Assembly (NCBI GenBank): GCA_028708055.1
Contig: JAQVZT010000018.1
Coordinates: 1-6,193, forward strand
Direction: 5' to 3'
Length of the DNA: 6,193 nt
DNA from: Methanothrix sp.
GTDB taxonomy: Archaea > Halobacteriota > Methanosarcinia > Methanotrichales > Methanotrichaceae
A model generated the notes under the pieces. That model was not told the DNA's origin and searched no databases. It was given only the letters and a program-made list of their open reading frames with translations. Made by a program: the position numbers and the translations under genes. Of this stretch, positions 1 through 5,278 are shown in pieces; position 1 is the first letter of the stretch; the number at the start of each line of letters is the position of its first letter.

Positions 1-549
1 TACATCTTTTGCGAGCTTCGCTTCCTTTATCTTCTCGATTGCTGCATTTCCTGCTTTTGAGAAATCGGTAGGTGCCAGGACTCGATCAAAAATGCGCGCG
101 CAGAATTTGCCCAGTTCTTTGCCCTCTTCGTCCAGGGTCTTGTAGCGCATAATGAGAAGGTCCTTGCCGCCATAGCGAAGAACGCCGCTTGAGACGCTCC
201 CAAGGAGCAGGCCCTGCCACATGCTTCTTCCCCTGGCCCCCATCACAACGAGTGAAACATTTTCTTCGTGCGCCACATGCTTTATTACTGCATATTCTGG
301 TATCTCTTCTGCTATTTCTGCCCTTACCTTAACCTTCAAATTGGCGTCTTCCAAGATCTTTTTCGGGGCCTCCAGCTGTTTTTCCGCTTGCTTGAGATCA
401 TCTCCCGGAGACCAGACCCTGGCGAGAGGATCTTTCTCAAGAACATGCAGGAGAACGACCTCTTTTACGCCGGGTATTTCTCCAACACACTCAACTAATT
501 TTTCGGCATGCTTGGAAAAATCAGTAGCTATCAAGATCTTTTCGTACAT
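1..549 (-). CDS. Universal stress protein (UspA family), tandem-domain, 3' end outside window
   Basis: The minus strand is open from an ATG at 549 to the left edge (183 codons, no stop), so the C-terminus is missing. Residues 4-10 (KILIATD) are the first UspA beta strand with the Asp that contacts the nucleotide in ATP-binding members. Residues 102-118 carry the full G-2x-G-9x-G-S signature (G104, G107, G117, S118), so this domain probably binds ATP. A second UspA domain begins around residue 156 (RVLAPTDFSKAGNAA), so the whole protein is probably the two-domain, roughly 280-300 residue type. UspA proteins are cytoplasmic and associated with stress; the specific role cannot be read here. An AGGTG ribosome binding site lies 7 nt before the ATG, and a TATA-like box lies upstream at 587-594. 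The gene is divergent from the GDT1-family transporter gene. Family assignment is firm, function is general only. Confidence 0.9.
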   Translation of the reverse strand, partial: MYEKILIATDFSKHAEKLVECVGEIPGVKEVVLLHVLEKDPLARVWSPGDDLKQAEKQLEAPKKILEDANLKVKVRAEIAEEIPEYAVIKHVAHEENVSLVVMGARGRSMWQGLLLGSVSSGVLRYGGKDLLIMRYKTLDEEGKELGKFCARIFDRVLAPTDFSKAGNAAIEKIKEAKLAKDV

Positions 550-556
550 GAATTTA

Positions 557-561
557 CACCT
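557..561 (-). promoter_or_regulatory. Ribosome binding site of the UspA-like gene
   Basis: The minus strand reads AGGTG ending 7 nt before the ATG at 549. It complements the conserved CCTCC-type 3' end of archaeal 16S rRNA and supports this start codon. Confidence 0.55.
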
Positions 562-586
562 ACAATTAGTATATTGCAAATAATAC

Positions 587-594
587 TATTTAAA
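587..594 (-). promoter_or_regulatory. Putative TATA box for the UspA-like gene
   Basis: The minus strand reads TTTAAATA about 38-45 nt upstream of the ATG at 549. An archaeal start site some 25 nt downstream would leave a short leader that still contains the AGGTG ribosome binding site. Inferred by inspection only. Confidence 0.4.
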
Positions 595-624
595 GATTGC
601 ATTCTTAAATTAGCAGAAGATTCG

Positions 625-636
625 ATCCGTTCGGAT
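625..636. promoter_or_regulatory. Small inverted repeat in the divergent intergenic region
   Basis: ATCCG-TT-CGGAT is a perfect inverted repeat with 5-bp arms, lying between the divergent UspA-like and GDT1-like genes. It could be an operator or chance; no regulator gene is adjacent. The rest of 550-735 shows only candidate TATA sequences (for example TTATTAAC near 687-694 for the plus strand) and no recognisable manganese riboswitch. Confidence 0.15.
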
Positions 637-735
637 ACGCAGAAATTAGAGACGACCCTAAAATACAGTACGACGAGGCAGCATAACAATTATTAACGAT
701 AAAGAGAAGAGACTTTCCAATTCTACTGACAAAAG

Positions 736-1338
736 GTGTCTAAAATCGCATTTGATGAGATCATAATTCCATTGCTGGCAGTCGGGCTTGCGGAGATGGG
801 AGACAAGACGCAGCTGTCCATACTGCTGCTCTCTTCGAAGACTCAGGAGTACTTCCGGCTTCTGCTGGGAGTGATGCTGGCCTTTCTGCTGGCTGACGGA
901 ATTGCCATACTGCTGGGCTCATGGGTGACGAGCGTAATTCCCGTGGATCTGGTGAAGATCGTCAGCGGATTGGTTTTCATCCTCTTTGGGCTATTGATAT
1001 TGAAGGGTGACCGAGATGACGACACAGAGGAGAGCAACCTATCTGCCAGGAGAGCCTTTGCTTCAGGATTCACAATGATCTTTCTTTCCGAGTGGGGAGA
1101 CAAGACCCAGATCGCTTCCGCCCTCTTTGCCACAGAATATGATCCAATAATGGTCTTTATTGGCGTCATGATTGCACTTCTGCTTCTCTCCATTATGGCC
1201 ATATTTCTGGGCAAGTTCCTGTCAAGCCGGATCGACCGTAGAGCCATCACGAAGGTGGGCGGCGTGTTATTCCTGCTGATAGGCCTGTCATTTCTGCTAT
1301 CTGCCGCTGCGTCGCCAGCGATTGTCAATTTACTTTGA
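736..1338 (+). CDS. GDT1/TMEM165 (UPF0016) family divalent cation transporter
   Basis: This 200-residue membrane protein has the two-fold internal repeat of the GDT1 family. The signature E-x-G-D-K-T occurs twice, at residues 20-25 (EMGDKT) and 119-124 (EWGDKT). The acidic residues of these two motifs are thought to form the cation site. Six hydrophobic segments can be seen, at about 8-32, 41-62, 66-90, 107-131, 136-161 and 172-196. A short acidic linker (residues 91-100, GDRDDDTEES) separates the halves. Characterised relatives export or exchange Mn2+ or Ca2+ (yeast Gdt1, human TMEM165, bacterial Mn2+ exporters), so Mn2+/Ca2+ homeostasis at the cytoplasmic membrane is likely; the substrate here is inferred. 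The start is a GTG at 736: an in-frame TGA lies at 727-729 and no other start codon lies between. No convincing ribosome binding site precedes it beyond the adjoining AAAAG. Confidence 0.93.
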   Translation: MSKIAFDEIIIPLLAVGLAEMGDKTQLSILLLSSKTQEYFRLLLGVMLAFLLADGIAILLGSWVTSVIPVDLVKIVSGLVFILFGLLILKGDRDDDTEESNLSARRAFASGFTMIFLSEWGDKTQIASALFATEYDPIMVFIGVMIALLLLSIMAIFLGKFLSSRIDRRAITKVGGVLFLLIGLSFLLSAAASPAIVNLL

Positions 1339-1384
1339 AAAAAAGTTAACATTGAGTGCCCCGCAATCGTTAGCAGCGCACTCA
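1338..1384 (-). terminator. Putative terminator of the gar1-tfb transcript
   Basis: Downstream of the tfb stop, the minus strand can form a 7-bp stem (arms 1378-1384 and 1353-1359, GCACTCA/TGAGTGC, 18-nt loop). It is followed shortly by a run of seven T residues (1344-1338) that overlaps the transporter gene's stop codon. T-runs are the main archaeal termination signal; the stem may be incidental. Confidence 0.4.
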
Positions 1385-1407
1385 TAGCTGGCAGTCTTTG
1401 CAGTAGC

Positions 1408-2421
1408 TTAAAGGATTATCTCTATATCCAGTTCTTCTGCCAGCTCTTTGTAGCGGTTCCTGATGGTAACCTCAGTCACGCCCGCTACATCGGCCACCTC
1501 GCGCTGCGTCCTTCTGTCCCCGCAGAGGATGGAGGCGATGTAGATCGCAGCCGCAGCCACGCCCGTGGGACCGCGCCCGCTTGTCAGCTCCTTTTCGGCA
1601 GCCTGACGGAGGATCTCAATTCCCTTGGCCTGCACCTCACCCTTCAGATTCAGACCGGAACAGAAGCGAGGAATGTAATCTATTGGGCTGGTCGGCATGA
1701 GCTTGAGTGCGAGCTCTCTGGAGACGAATCTGTATGTTCTGCCGATCTCCTTTCGAGAGACTCTGGAAACCTCGGCGATCTCGTCCAGAGTTCTGGGCAC
1801 ATTGCACTGCCGGCAGGCGGCATAAAGCGCAGCCGCCGCCACGCCCTCAATGCTCCGTCCGCGAATGAGGTTCTTGTCCACCGCCTTTCGATAAACGACC
1901 GCAGCAGTCTCCCGCACATTCCTGGATAGACCCAGGGCGGAAGCCATTCTGTCCAGCTCTGATAGAGCAAAGGCCAGGTTTCTCTCCGTGGCATTGCTGA
2001 CCCTGATGCGCCGCTGCCATTTTCTCAGCCGGTAAAGTTGGGCGCGGTTCTTGGAGGAGATTGTCTTGCCATAGGAGTCTCTGTTCCTCCAGTCGATCAT
2101 GGTGGAGAGGCCCTTGTCGTGGATGGTGTAGGTCATGGGCGCTCCCACTCTTGACCTCTTCATGCGCTGGTCATGGTCGAAGGCTCTCCATTCCGGACCC
2201 TGATCGATGAAGTTCTCATCGATTACCAGACCGCAATCTGAGCAGACCAGCTCCGCCCGCTCATAGTCGCGCACAAGGGTATGGCTATGGCACTCCGGGC
2301 ACTCGACGGTGAACTTCTCGAACTCGTCTACCTTCTCTTTCTCGCGCTTGAGCCGGGTCCTCTCCTTGAGCTTTTCCGGCTCTACCCTCTCTATCTCTCT
2401 CAGCTTCTCAATTTCTTCCAC
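1408..2421 (-). CDS. tfb: Transcription initiation factor IIB (TFB)
   Basis: TFB is the archaeal TFIIB homologue. It bridges TBP on the TATA box to RNA polymerase and recognises the BRE. At 337 residues it has the usual archaeal length. A charged N-terminal segment (1-38) leads to the zinc ribbon with C41, C44, C60 and C63. The B-reader/B-linker region follows at about 76-125 (GPEWRAFDHDQ, then KRSRVGAP). Two cyclin-fold repeats follow, at about 145-237 and 240-337. A helix-turn-helix near 305-327 (TQREVADVAGVTEVTIRNRY) contains the BRE-contacting helix. No domain is missing. The start is a GTG at 2421: an in-frame TAG (minus strand, 2427-2425) lies two codons upstream and GGGGAG precedes it at a plausible distance. 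The gene overlaps the end of gar1 by 22 nt, implying co-transcription and translational coupling. Identification is essentially certain. Confidence 0.98.
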   Translation of the reverse strand: MEEIEKLREIERVEPEKLKERTRLKREKEKVDEFEKFTVECPECHSHTLVRDYERAELVCSDCGLVIDENFIDQGPEWRAFDHDQRMKRSRVGAPMTYTIHDKGLSTMIDWRNRDSYGKTISSKNRAQLYRLRKWQRRIRVSNATERNLAFALSELDRMASALGLSRNVRETAAVVYRKAVDKNLIRGRSIEGVAAAALYAACRQCNVPRTLDEIAEVSRVSRKEIGRTYRFVSRELALKLMPTSPIDYIPRFCSGLNLKGEVQAKGIEILRQAAEKELTSGRGPTGVAAAAIYIASILCGDRRTQREVADVAGVTEVTIRNRYKELAEELDIEIIL

Positions 2422-2684
2422 TTGCTATCTCTCCCCGGCGCCTCGTCGATATAGAGCTTCTTTCCGACGTGGGCAGCGGCATCTACACCTCTATTTGGTC
2501 GAACGATGATGTACGGATGATCAATGGGGCCGAATATATCGAAGACTTTTCCAACTCTTGTCCTTTTCTGATCCACAACCCAGGAATTCGATCTAGGGAT
2601 ATCTGTTTTAGTTCCATCAGTCTGCTCGCTTTGAAGAATTAACTTGTTCTGTATAACATGAAGAGCGGTGCCTAATCTCTTCAC
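2400..2684 (-). CDS. gar1: H/ACA ribonucleoprotein subunit Gar1
   Basis: This 94-residue protein matches archaeal Gar1, which binds Cbf5 in box H/ACA RNPs and promotes substrate turnover during guided rRNA pseudouridylation. The N-terminus (KRLGTALHV, residues 2-10) and the segment RVGKVFDIFGPIDHPY (43-58) are typical of the six-stranded Gar1 beta-barrel. The following IIVRP (59-63) is also typical. The C-terminal tail from about 80 is charged; the Gly/Arg-rich extensions of eukaryotic Gar1 are absent, as is normal in archaea. The start is a GTG at 2684, supported by a GAGGTG ribosome binding site 5 nt upstream. The stop codon lies inside the beginning of tfb (22-nt overlap). Pairing of gar1 with tfb recurs in archaeal genomes and ties rRNA modification to a basal transcription factor. 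Confidence 0.93.
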   Translation of the reverse strand: MKRLGTALHVIQNKLILQSEQTDGTKTDIPRSNSWVVDQKRTRVGKVFDIFGPIDHPYIIVRPNRGVDAAAHVGKKLYIDEAPGRDSKWKKLRS

Positions 2685-2689
2685 GAGGC

Positions 2690-2695
2690 CACCTC
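2690..2695 (-). promoter_or_regulatory. Ribosome binding site of gar1
   Basis: The minus strand reads GAGGTG with 5 nt to the GTG start at 2684. It is a strong archaeal Shine-Dalgarno sequence and decides the non-ATG start. Confidence 0.7.
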
Positions 2696-2738
2696 ATCTA
2701 TATAGAATACTGAACTAGTATTTAATCCTTCCGAAAAC

Positions 2739-2750
2739 CATTTATAAATG
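2739..2750. promoter_or_regulatory. Palindromic TATA element shared by gar1-tfb and the NOG1-like gene
   Basis: CATTTATAAATG is a perfect 12-bp palindrome with an archaeal TATA core, centred between two divergent genes. On the plus strand it is preceded by an A-rich BRE-like CGAAAA (2732-2737). A start site about 26 nt away would give a leader of roughly 30 nt for the GTPase gene. In the minus direction the same spacing gives a leader of roughly 35 nt that contains gar1's GAGGTG. A second minus-strand candidate (TTAAATAC, 2718-2725) is too close to gar1 to leave much leader. Inferred from sequence only. Confidence 0.5.
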
Positions 2751-2802
2751 TCTGCTGAGCAAATCGCCTAAAGATTTATCATCCGGGCGGGCAACTATTG
2801 GT

Positions 2803-3789
2803 ATGATGTTTGAACAGCTTCCCACCGTACCCACATCAGAAGAGCTTCTGGATAAATCATTCCGGCGTGCCTCCCGTGCCAGTGACGACGAGTCAATGGT
2901 CCAGAACGCCGGCAATATTCTCTCAGACAATCTCAGCAATCTGATTCGCAAGTTCCCGTCATTTGAAAAGCTGCCCCCATTTTATCAGGAGATGGCAGAT
3001 ATAATTGCGGGCGTTGACAAGATCCGCATCAGTCTCTCTCGCCTGGGCTGGGCTTCCCGGCAGATCAAGTTGATCTCCCGGGAGTACACCGGCAAGATCA
3101 GAAGGTCACGGGGCCTTGACACCGCCCCGGAGAGAAAGTCGGCCTTTGGTCGTTACTCTTCTGTCATGAGGTCCATCGATAAGGACCTGAAATTTCTCAA
3201 TAAGGCTCGAAACCTTCTGCGCCAGATGCCGACCATAGACCCGGCGGTGCCGACCATTCTCATCGCCGGCTATCCAAATGTCGGCAAGTCAAGCTTCATT
3301 GTCCAGGTCACCGGCGCCCGGCCAGAGATCGCCAGTTATCCATTCACCACGCGGGGCATCTTTGTGGGCCACTTCCTGCGAGGCGAGCAAAAATATCAGG
3401 TGGTGGATACGCCCGGGCTGCTCGACCGGCCCCTGGAGGAGAGAAATGATATTGAGCGGCAGACGGTGGCAGCACTGAACCACCTGCAAGGGGTCGTTCT
3501 CTATATTCTTGATCCCAGCGAGCACTGTGGCTATCCCATCGCGTCCCAGCTCGCTCTGGCCGAGGATCTCAAGAACTGGCTAAAGCTGCCGGTTCTTGTC
3601 ACTGCCAATAAGGCGGACATTTTGAGGTGGAGTGGCGAGAGCGATATGCTGCAAATGTCCACCGAGACCGGCCAGGGCGTAGGCGAGGTTCTGGATAAGC
3701 TAGTCAGCTTGCTTGACGGCATGCCGCGCTATGTTGCTCCGGAACCGGATCAGAATGAAGAGCCAATAGTCCCCAGCCGGAGAACATAA
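2803..3789 (+). CDS. NOG1-like GTPase, probable large-subunit ribosome assembly factor
   Basis: This 328-residue protein has the NOG1 layout: an N-terminal helical domain (about 1-145) followed by an Obg-class GTPase domain. The motifs are complete: G1 GYPNVGKSS (156-164), G2 Thr in YPFTT (179-183), G3 DTPG (202-205), G4 NKAD (269-272) and G5 STETG (286-290). The segment DPSEHCGY (237-244) is a NOG1 hallmark. Eukaryotic NOG1 acts in 60S maturation; a similar 50S role in archaea is inferred. The protein is about the usual archaeal length and lacks the eukaryotic C-terminal extension. The start is the first of two adjacent ATGs (2803, 2806), with no clear Shine-Dalgarno. Oddly, the last 13 codons (from D316, at 3748) fall inside the duplicated segment and overlap the methyltransferase pseudogene on the other strand by 40 nt; an identical 13-residue tail is encoded again at 5268-5309. 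Confidence 0.92.
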   Translation: MMFEQLPTVPTSEELLDKSFRRASRASDDESMVQNAGNILSDNLSNLIRKFPSFEKLPPFYQEMADIIAGVDKIRISLSRLGWASRQIKLISREYTGKIRRSRGLDTAPERKSAFGRYSSVMRSIDKDLKFLNKARNLLRQMPTIDPAVPTILIAGYPNVGKSSFIVQVTGARPEIASYPFTTRGIFVGHFLRGEQKYQVVDTPGLLDRPLEERNDIERQTVAALNHLQGVVLYILDPSEHCGYPIASQLALAEDLKNWLKLPVLVTANKADILRWSGESDMLQMSTETGQGVGEVLDKLVSLLDGMPRYVAPEPDQNEEPIVPSRRT

Positions 3790-4117
3790 AGCCGCTCGAA
3801 GAAGCATCCCTCATCTGCCACTACATCCGCCCAAAGCCGGGCGGCGGCTGCCGCCTCCCGCACCTCGTCAAGGCCGGTGAGGCTTGATATGAGCAGCAGC
3901 GCTCTGCCTCCTGGCTCTAGATGACCGGAGAGATCGGCGATGAACCGGTCCACCGTCTCCCTGCCGCTCTCTCCCCCGTCCAGGGCGCGTCTTGTCCGGC
4001 CTGGCCTCGGATAGGGCGGCCCTGAGGGAGGAGGAAGGTGTCCTCGGCAGGATGGTAGACTTCGTCGTAGTCTATGGGAGCGGGGGTGCGGGAATGGGGG
4101 TCATTGATGATGGGTTA
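3748..4117. repeat. Direct repeat copy 1 (NOG1 tail + methyltransferase pseudogene)
   Basis: This segment aligns in the same orientation with 5268-5873. Positions 3748-3989 match 5268-5509 without gaps; I count 17 mismatches in 242 positions. After a 237-bp deletion relative to copy 2 the match resumes and runs, with small indels, to a TTA at 4115-4117, the counterpart of 5871-5873. Beyond that no similarity is visible. The left edge falls exactly at codon 316 of the GTPase gene. Confidence 0.93.
3750..4104 (-). pseudogene. Broken copy of the HemK2/Mtq2-type methyltransferase gene
   Basis: This is a second, degraded copy of the gene at 5270-5860. It keeps the ATG (4104), fragments of the N-terminus (DYDEVY and PAEDTFLL can be read once frames are adjusted) and a C-terminal stretch of about 80 codons ending in the same GTIGSSF and stop. 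It has lost the codons for about residues 38-117, including the SAM-binding EIGCGSG and the catalytic NAPY, so it cannot be an active methyltransferase. A 1-nt deletion near the start produces an early TAG, an inserted C follows the TFLL region, and one G is missing at the deletion joint. The 67-codon C-terminal frame (3750-3953) is still open and differs from copy 2 at few positions, which suggests recent decay. Its 3' end overlaps the GTPase gene by 40 nt. Confidence 0.92.
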
Positions 4118-4137
4118 GTTTTGCGAAGCGGGAAAAT

Positions 4138-4152
4138 AAAGCTTAGCTTTTT
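4138..4152 (+). terminator. Possible weak hairpin-plus-T terminator
   Basis: AAAGCT-T-AGCTTT is a perfect inverted repeat running into five T residues, downstream of the pseudogene and before the AT-rich cassette. It could stop read-through from the GTPase gene, but it is AT-rich and may be fortuitous. Confidence 0.2.
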
Positions 4153-4198
4153 GATGATTACGGCGGCTTGGTGGTAACGATTTGCAGCCAGAAAAGCA

Positions 4199-4208
4199 CT
4201 GTGCACAG
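4199..4208. promoter_or_regulatory. Palindrome CTGTGCACAG upstream of the cassette
   Basis: A perfect 10-bp palindrome, about 40 nt upstream of the putative TATA box and 70 nt upstream of the first cassette gene. It could bind a dimeric regulator. No regulator gene is in the cassette and chance is possible. Confidence 0.2.
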
Positions 4209-4247
4209 GGAAGACTCACAGAGAGTTCGATACCCATATCCATTAGA

Positions 4248-4254
4248 TTTATAG
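4248..4254 (+). promoter_or_regulatory. Putative TATA box for the two-gene cassette
   Basis: TTTATAG is centred about 29 nt before the ATG at 4280. With the usual archaeal spacing, transcription would start at or within a few bases of the ATG, giving a leaderless mRNA. This fits the absence of any GGAGG-like site upstream (the preceding bases are ATATCAAATAG). Confidence 0.4.
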
Positions 4255-4279
4255 CTAATTAAACGCCAATATCAAATAG

Positions 4280-4606
4280 ATGATAACTAAGGGTGTCGTC
4301 ACAAAGAAGCGCACATTCTCCCAAGATAGAGAAGCATCCCGTCAGCATATACATGTGATTGTCGAATTGCCCCCCGGATCGGCAACAAAGACCATACGCA
4401 AGTTTAGGATTCCAGAGTCGATCACCGCAGGAGAAATGGTAAAACTGCTTGCGAAACACTTCAAGGTTGAACAAGATAATTGGAGATTATACGGTCGTGC
4501 GAACGAGACGCCATCACAGATATTAGATAAAACAGAGCAATTGGGCAAGTATAGTTCGGATAAAGGCAAAGGACGGCTATATTTCTATCCGGAATTTCGT
4601 CTTTAG
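4280..4606 (+). CDS. Small protein with a possible ubiquitin-like (beta-grasp) fold
   Basis: I do not recognise this 108-residue protein by sequence. Read as secondary structure, it has a basic N-terminal lead (1-20), then a strand (HIHVIVEL, 23-30), a second strand (TIRKFRIPES, 38-47) and an amphipathic helix (AGEMVKLLAKHFKV, 50-63). A short strand (WRLYG), a loop rich in polar residues (about 75-95) and a last strand (GRLYFYP) follow. That beta-beta-alpha-beta-beta order, the size, and the typical 'threshold-setting helix then short strand' layout resemble ubiquitin-like proteins such as the YukD/EsaB group. It lacks a C-terminal Gly-Gly (it ends in PEFRL), so if the fold is right it is more likely a binding module than a conjugated tag, unless processed. 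It starts a two-gene unit with the membrane protein 6 nt downstream. Base composition is AT-richer than the flanks. The gene is likely real; the fold is inference. Confidence 0.75.
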   Translation: MITKGVVTKKRTFSQDREASRQHIHVIVELPPGSATKTIRKFRIPESITAGEMVKLLAKHFKVEQDNWRLYGRANETPSQILDKTEQLGKYSSDKGKGRLYFYPEFRL

Positions 4607-4610
4607 GGGC
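4605..4610 (+). promoter_or_regulatory. Ribosome binding site between the cassette genes
   Basis: AGGGGC overlaps the stop codon of the first gene and lies 2 nt before the ATG at 4613. Spacing is short; with the 6-nt gap it suggests translational coupling. Confidence 0.3.
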
Positions 4611-4612
4611 AC

Positions 4613-5278
4613 ATGACAGGAAATCATAATACCGCATCCCCAAATGATGAGGATGCAGTGCTAGAGGAAGATGAAGAGTTAACACCGGAAGAGAGCACTA
4701 CCTCAAATGTTTTTGATGCGAATAATATAATAACTGCTTATAAAAGATATCATGCGGATTTAAGAATAATAGTTCCGCCGCACCTAGAGATAAGCGGTTT
4801 GCTCCTAACGTTATCCCTCGGAGCAATCTATTTTATAATAAAAGATAGCAGGGATATTCCAATCCAAATCCCAAAGCTTACCATGTTCCTATTGATTCTA
4901 ATTACCATTTCCCTTATCGCATCCATCTTTCTAGGGATAGCGTCAATCTACTTAAGACCAATTCCAAGGTCTTTAGAACGGAATGGTCTTGAAGAACTCG
5001 AATATCATAGTAATATATATAAAACTGAACGAAAGTGCTATCAATTAGCTACCTACTCTTTGATATTAGCGTTAGTATTACTACTAAGTGCACTGGTGTT
5101 ATTGGCGCTTCAAGAAAATTCTGCAGATATAACTTTTGATAAAACAAATGAAAACAATTCTTCACAAAATACTATTATTTATATTTTATCAAATAATTCC
5201 TTTGTGAGTATTAATGGTACTGATTCAAGGGACATGATGCGCTATGTTAATCCGGGACATGATCAGAGATCAGAATGA
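4613..5278 (+). CDS. Uncharacterised three-TM membrane protein with acidic N-terminus
   Basis: This 221-residue protein is not recognised. Its N-terminus is strongly acidic (DEDAVLEEDEELTPEES, 12-28). A helix-like segment follows, with basic residues (YKRYHADLR, 43-51). Three hydrophobic helices follow, at about 58-76, 89-114 and 146-167. The loop at 115-145 is basic (RPIPRSLERN, KTERK), so by the positive-inside rule the N-terminus and this loop are cytoplasmic and the C-terminal tail (168-221) is outside. The tail is Asn/Ser-rich with several N-x-S/T sequons. Codon use favours AT-rich codons (ATA, TTA), unlike the NOG1-like or methyltransferase genes. The last three codons and TGA (5268-5278) lie in repeat copy 2, so the original C-terminus may have been altered. 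It overlaps the convergent methyltransferase gene by 9 nt. A signalling or effector partner of the upstream small protein is possible but unproven. Confidence 0.75.
   Translation: MTGNHNTASPNDEDAVLEEDEELTPEESTTSNVFDANNIITAYKRYHADLRIIVPPHLEISGLLLTLSLGAIYFIIKDSRDIPIQIPKLTMFLLILITISLIASIFLGIASIYLRPIPRSLERNGLEELEYHSNIYKTERKCYQLATYSLILALVLLLSALVLLALQENSADITFDKTNENNSSQNTIIYILSNNSFVSINGTDSRDMMRYVNPGHDQRSE

Noticed and set aside
221..696. Three plus-strand open frames over and upstream of the UspA-like gene
   Set aside because: They are antisense to a clear UspA coding region or run through its promoter, with low-complexity Ser/Phe/Cys-rich translations and no motif.
550..735. Manganese (yybP-ykoY type) riboswitch upstream of the transporter gene
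   Set aside because: The conserved riboswitch core was not recognisable; only a small 5-bp inverted repeat is present.
843..1385. 180-codon open frame antisense to the transporter gene
   Set aside because: Shadow of the GDT1-family gene, whose repeated E-x-G-D-K-T motifs and membrane pattern establish the plus strand as coding; the antisense product has no recognisable features.
3992..4177. 61-codon plus-strand frame over the pseudogene
   Set aside because: It runs antisense through pseudogene sequence, has a repetitive Gly/Val-rich translation and no supporting signal.
4259..4685. Minus-strand open frames across the cassette
   Set aside because: The plus-strand pair has better coupling, a promoter at the right distance and coherent structural patterns; the minus frames are Cys/Leu/Tyr-rich without ribosome binding sites I could find.
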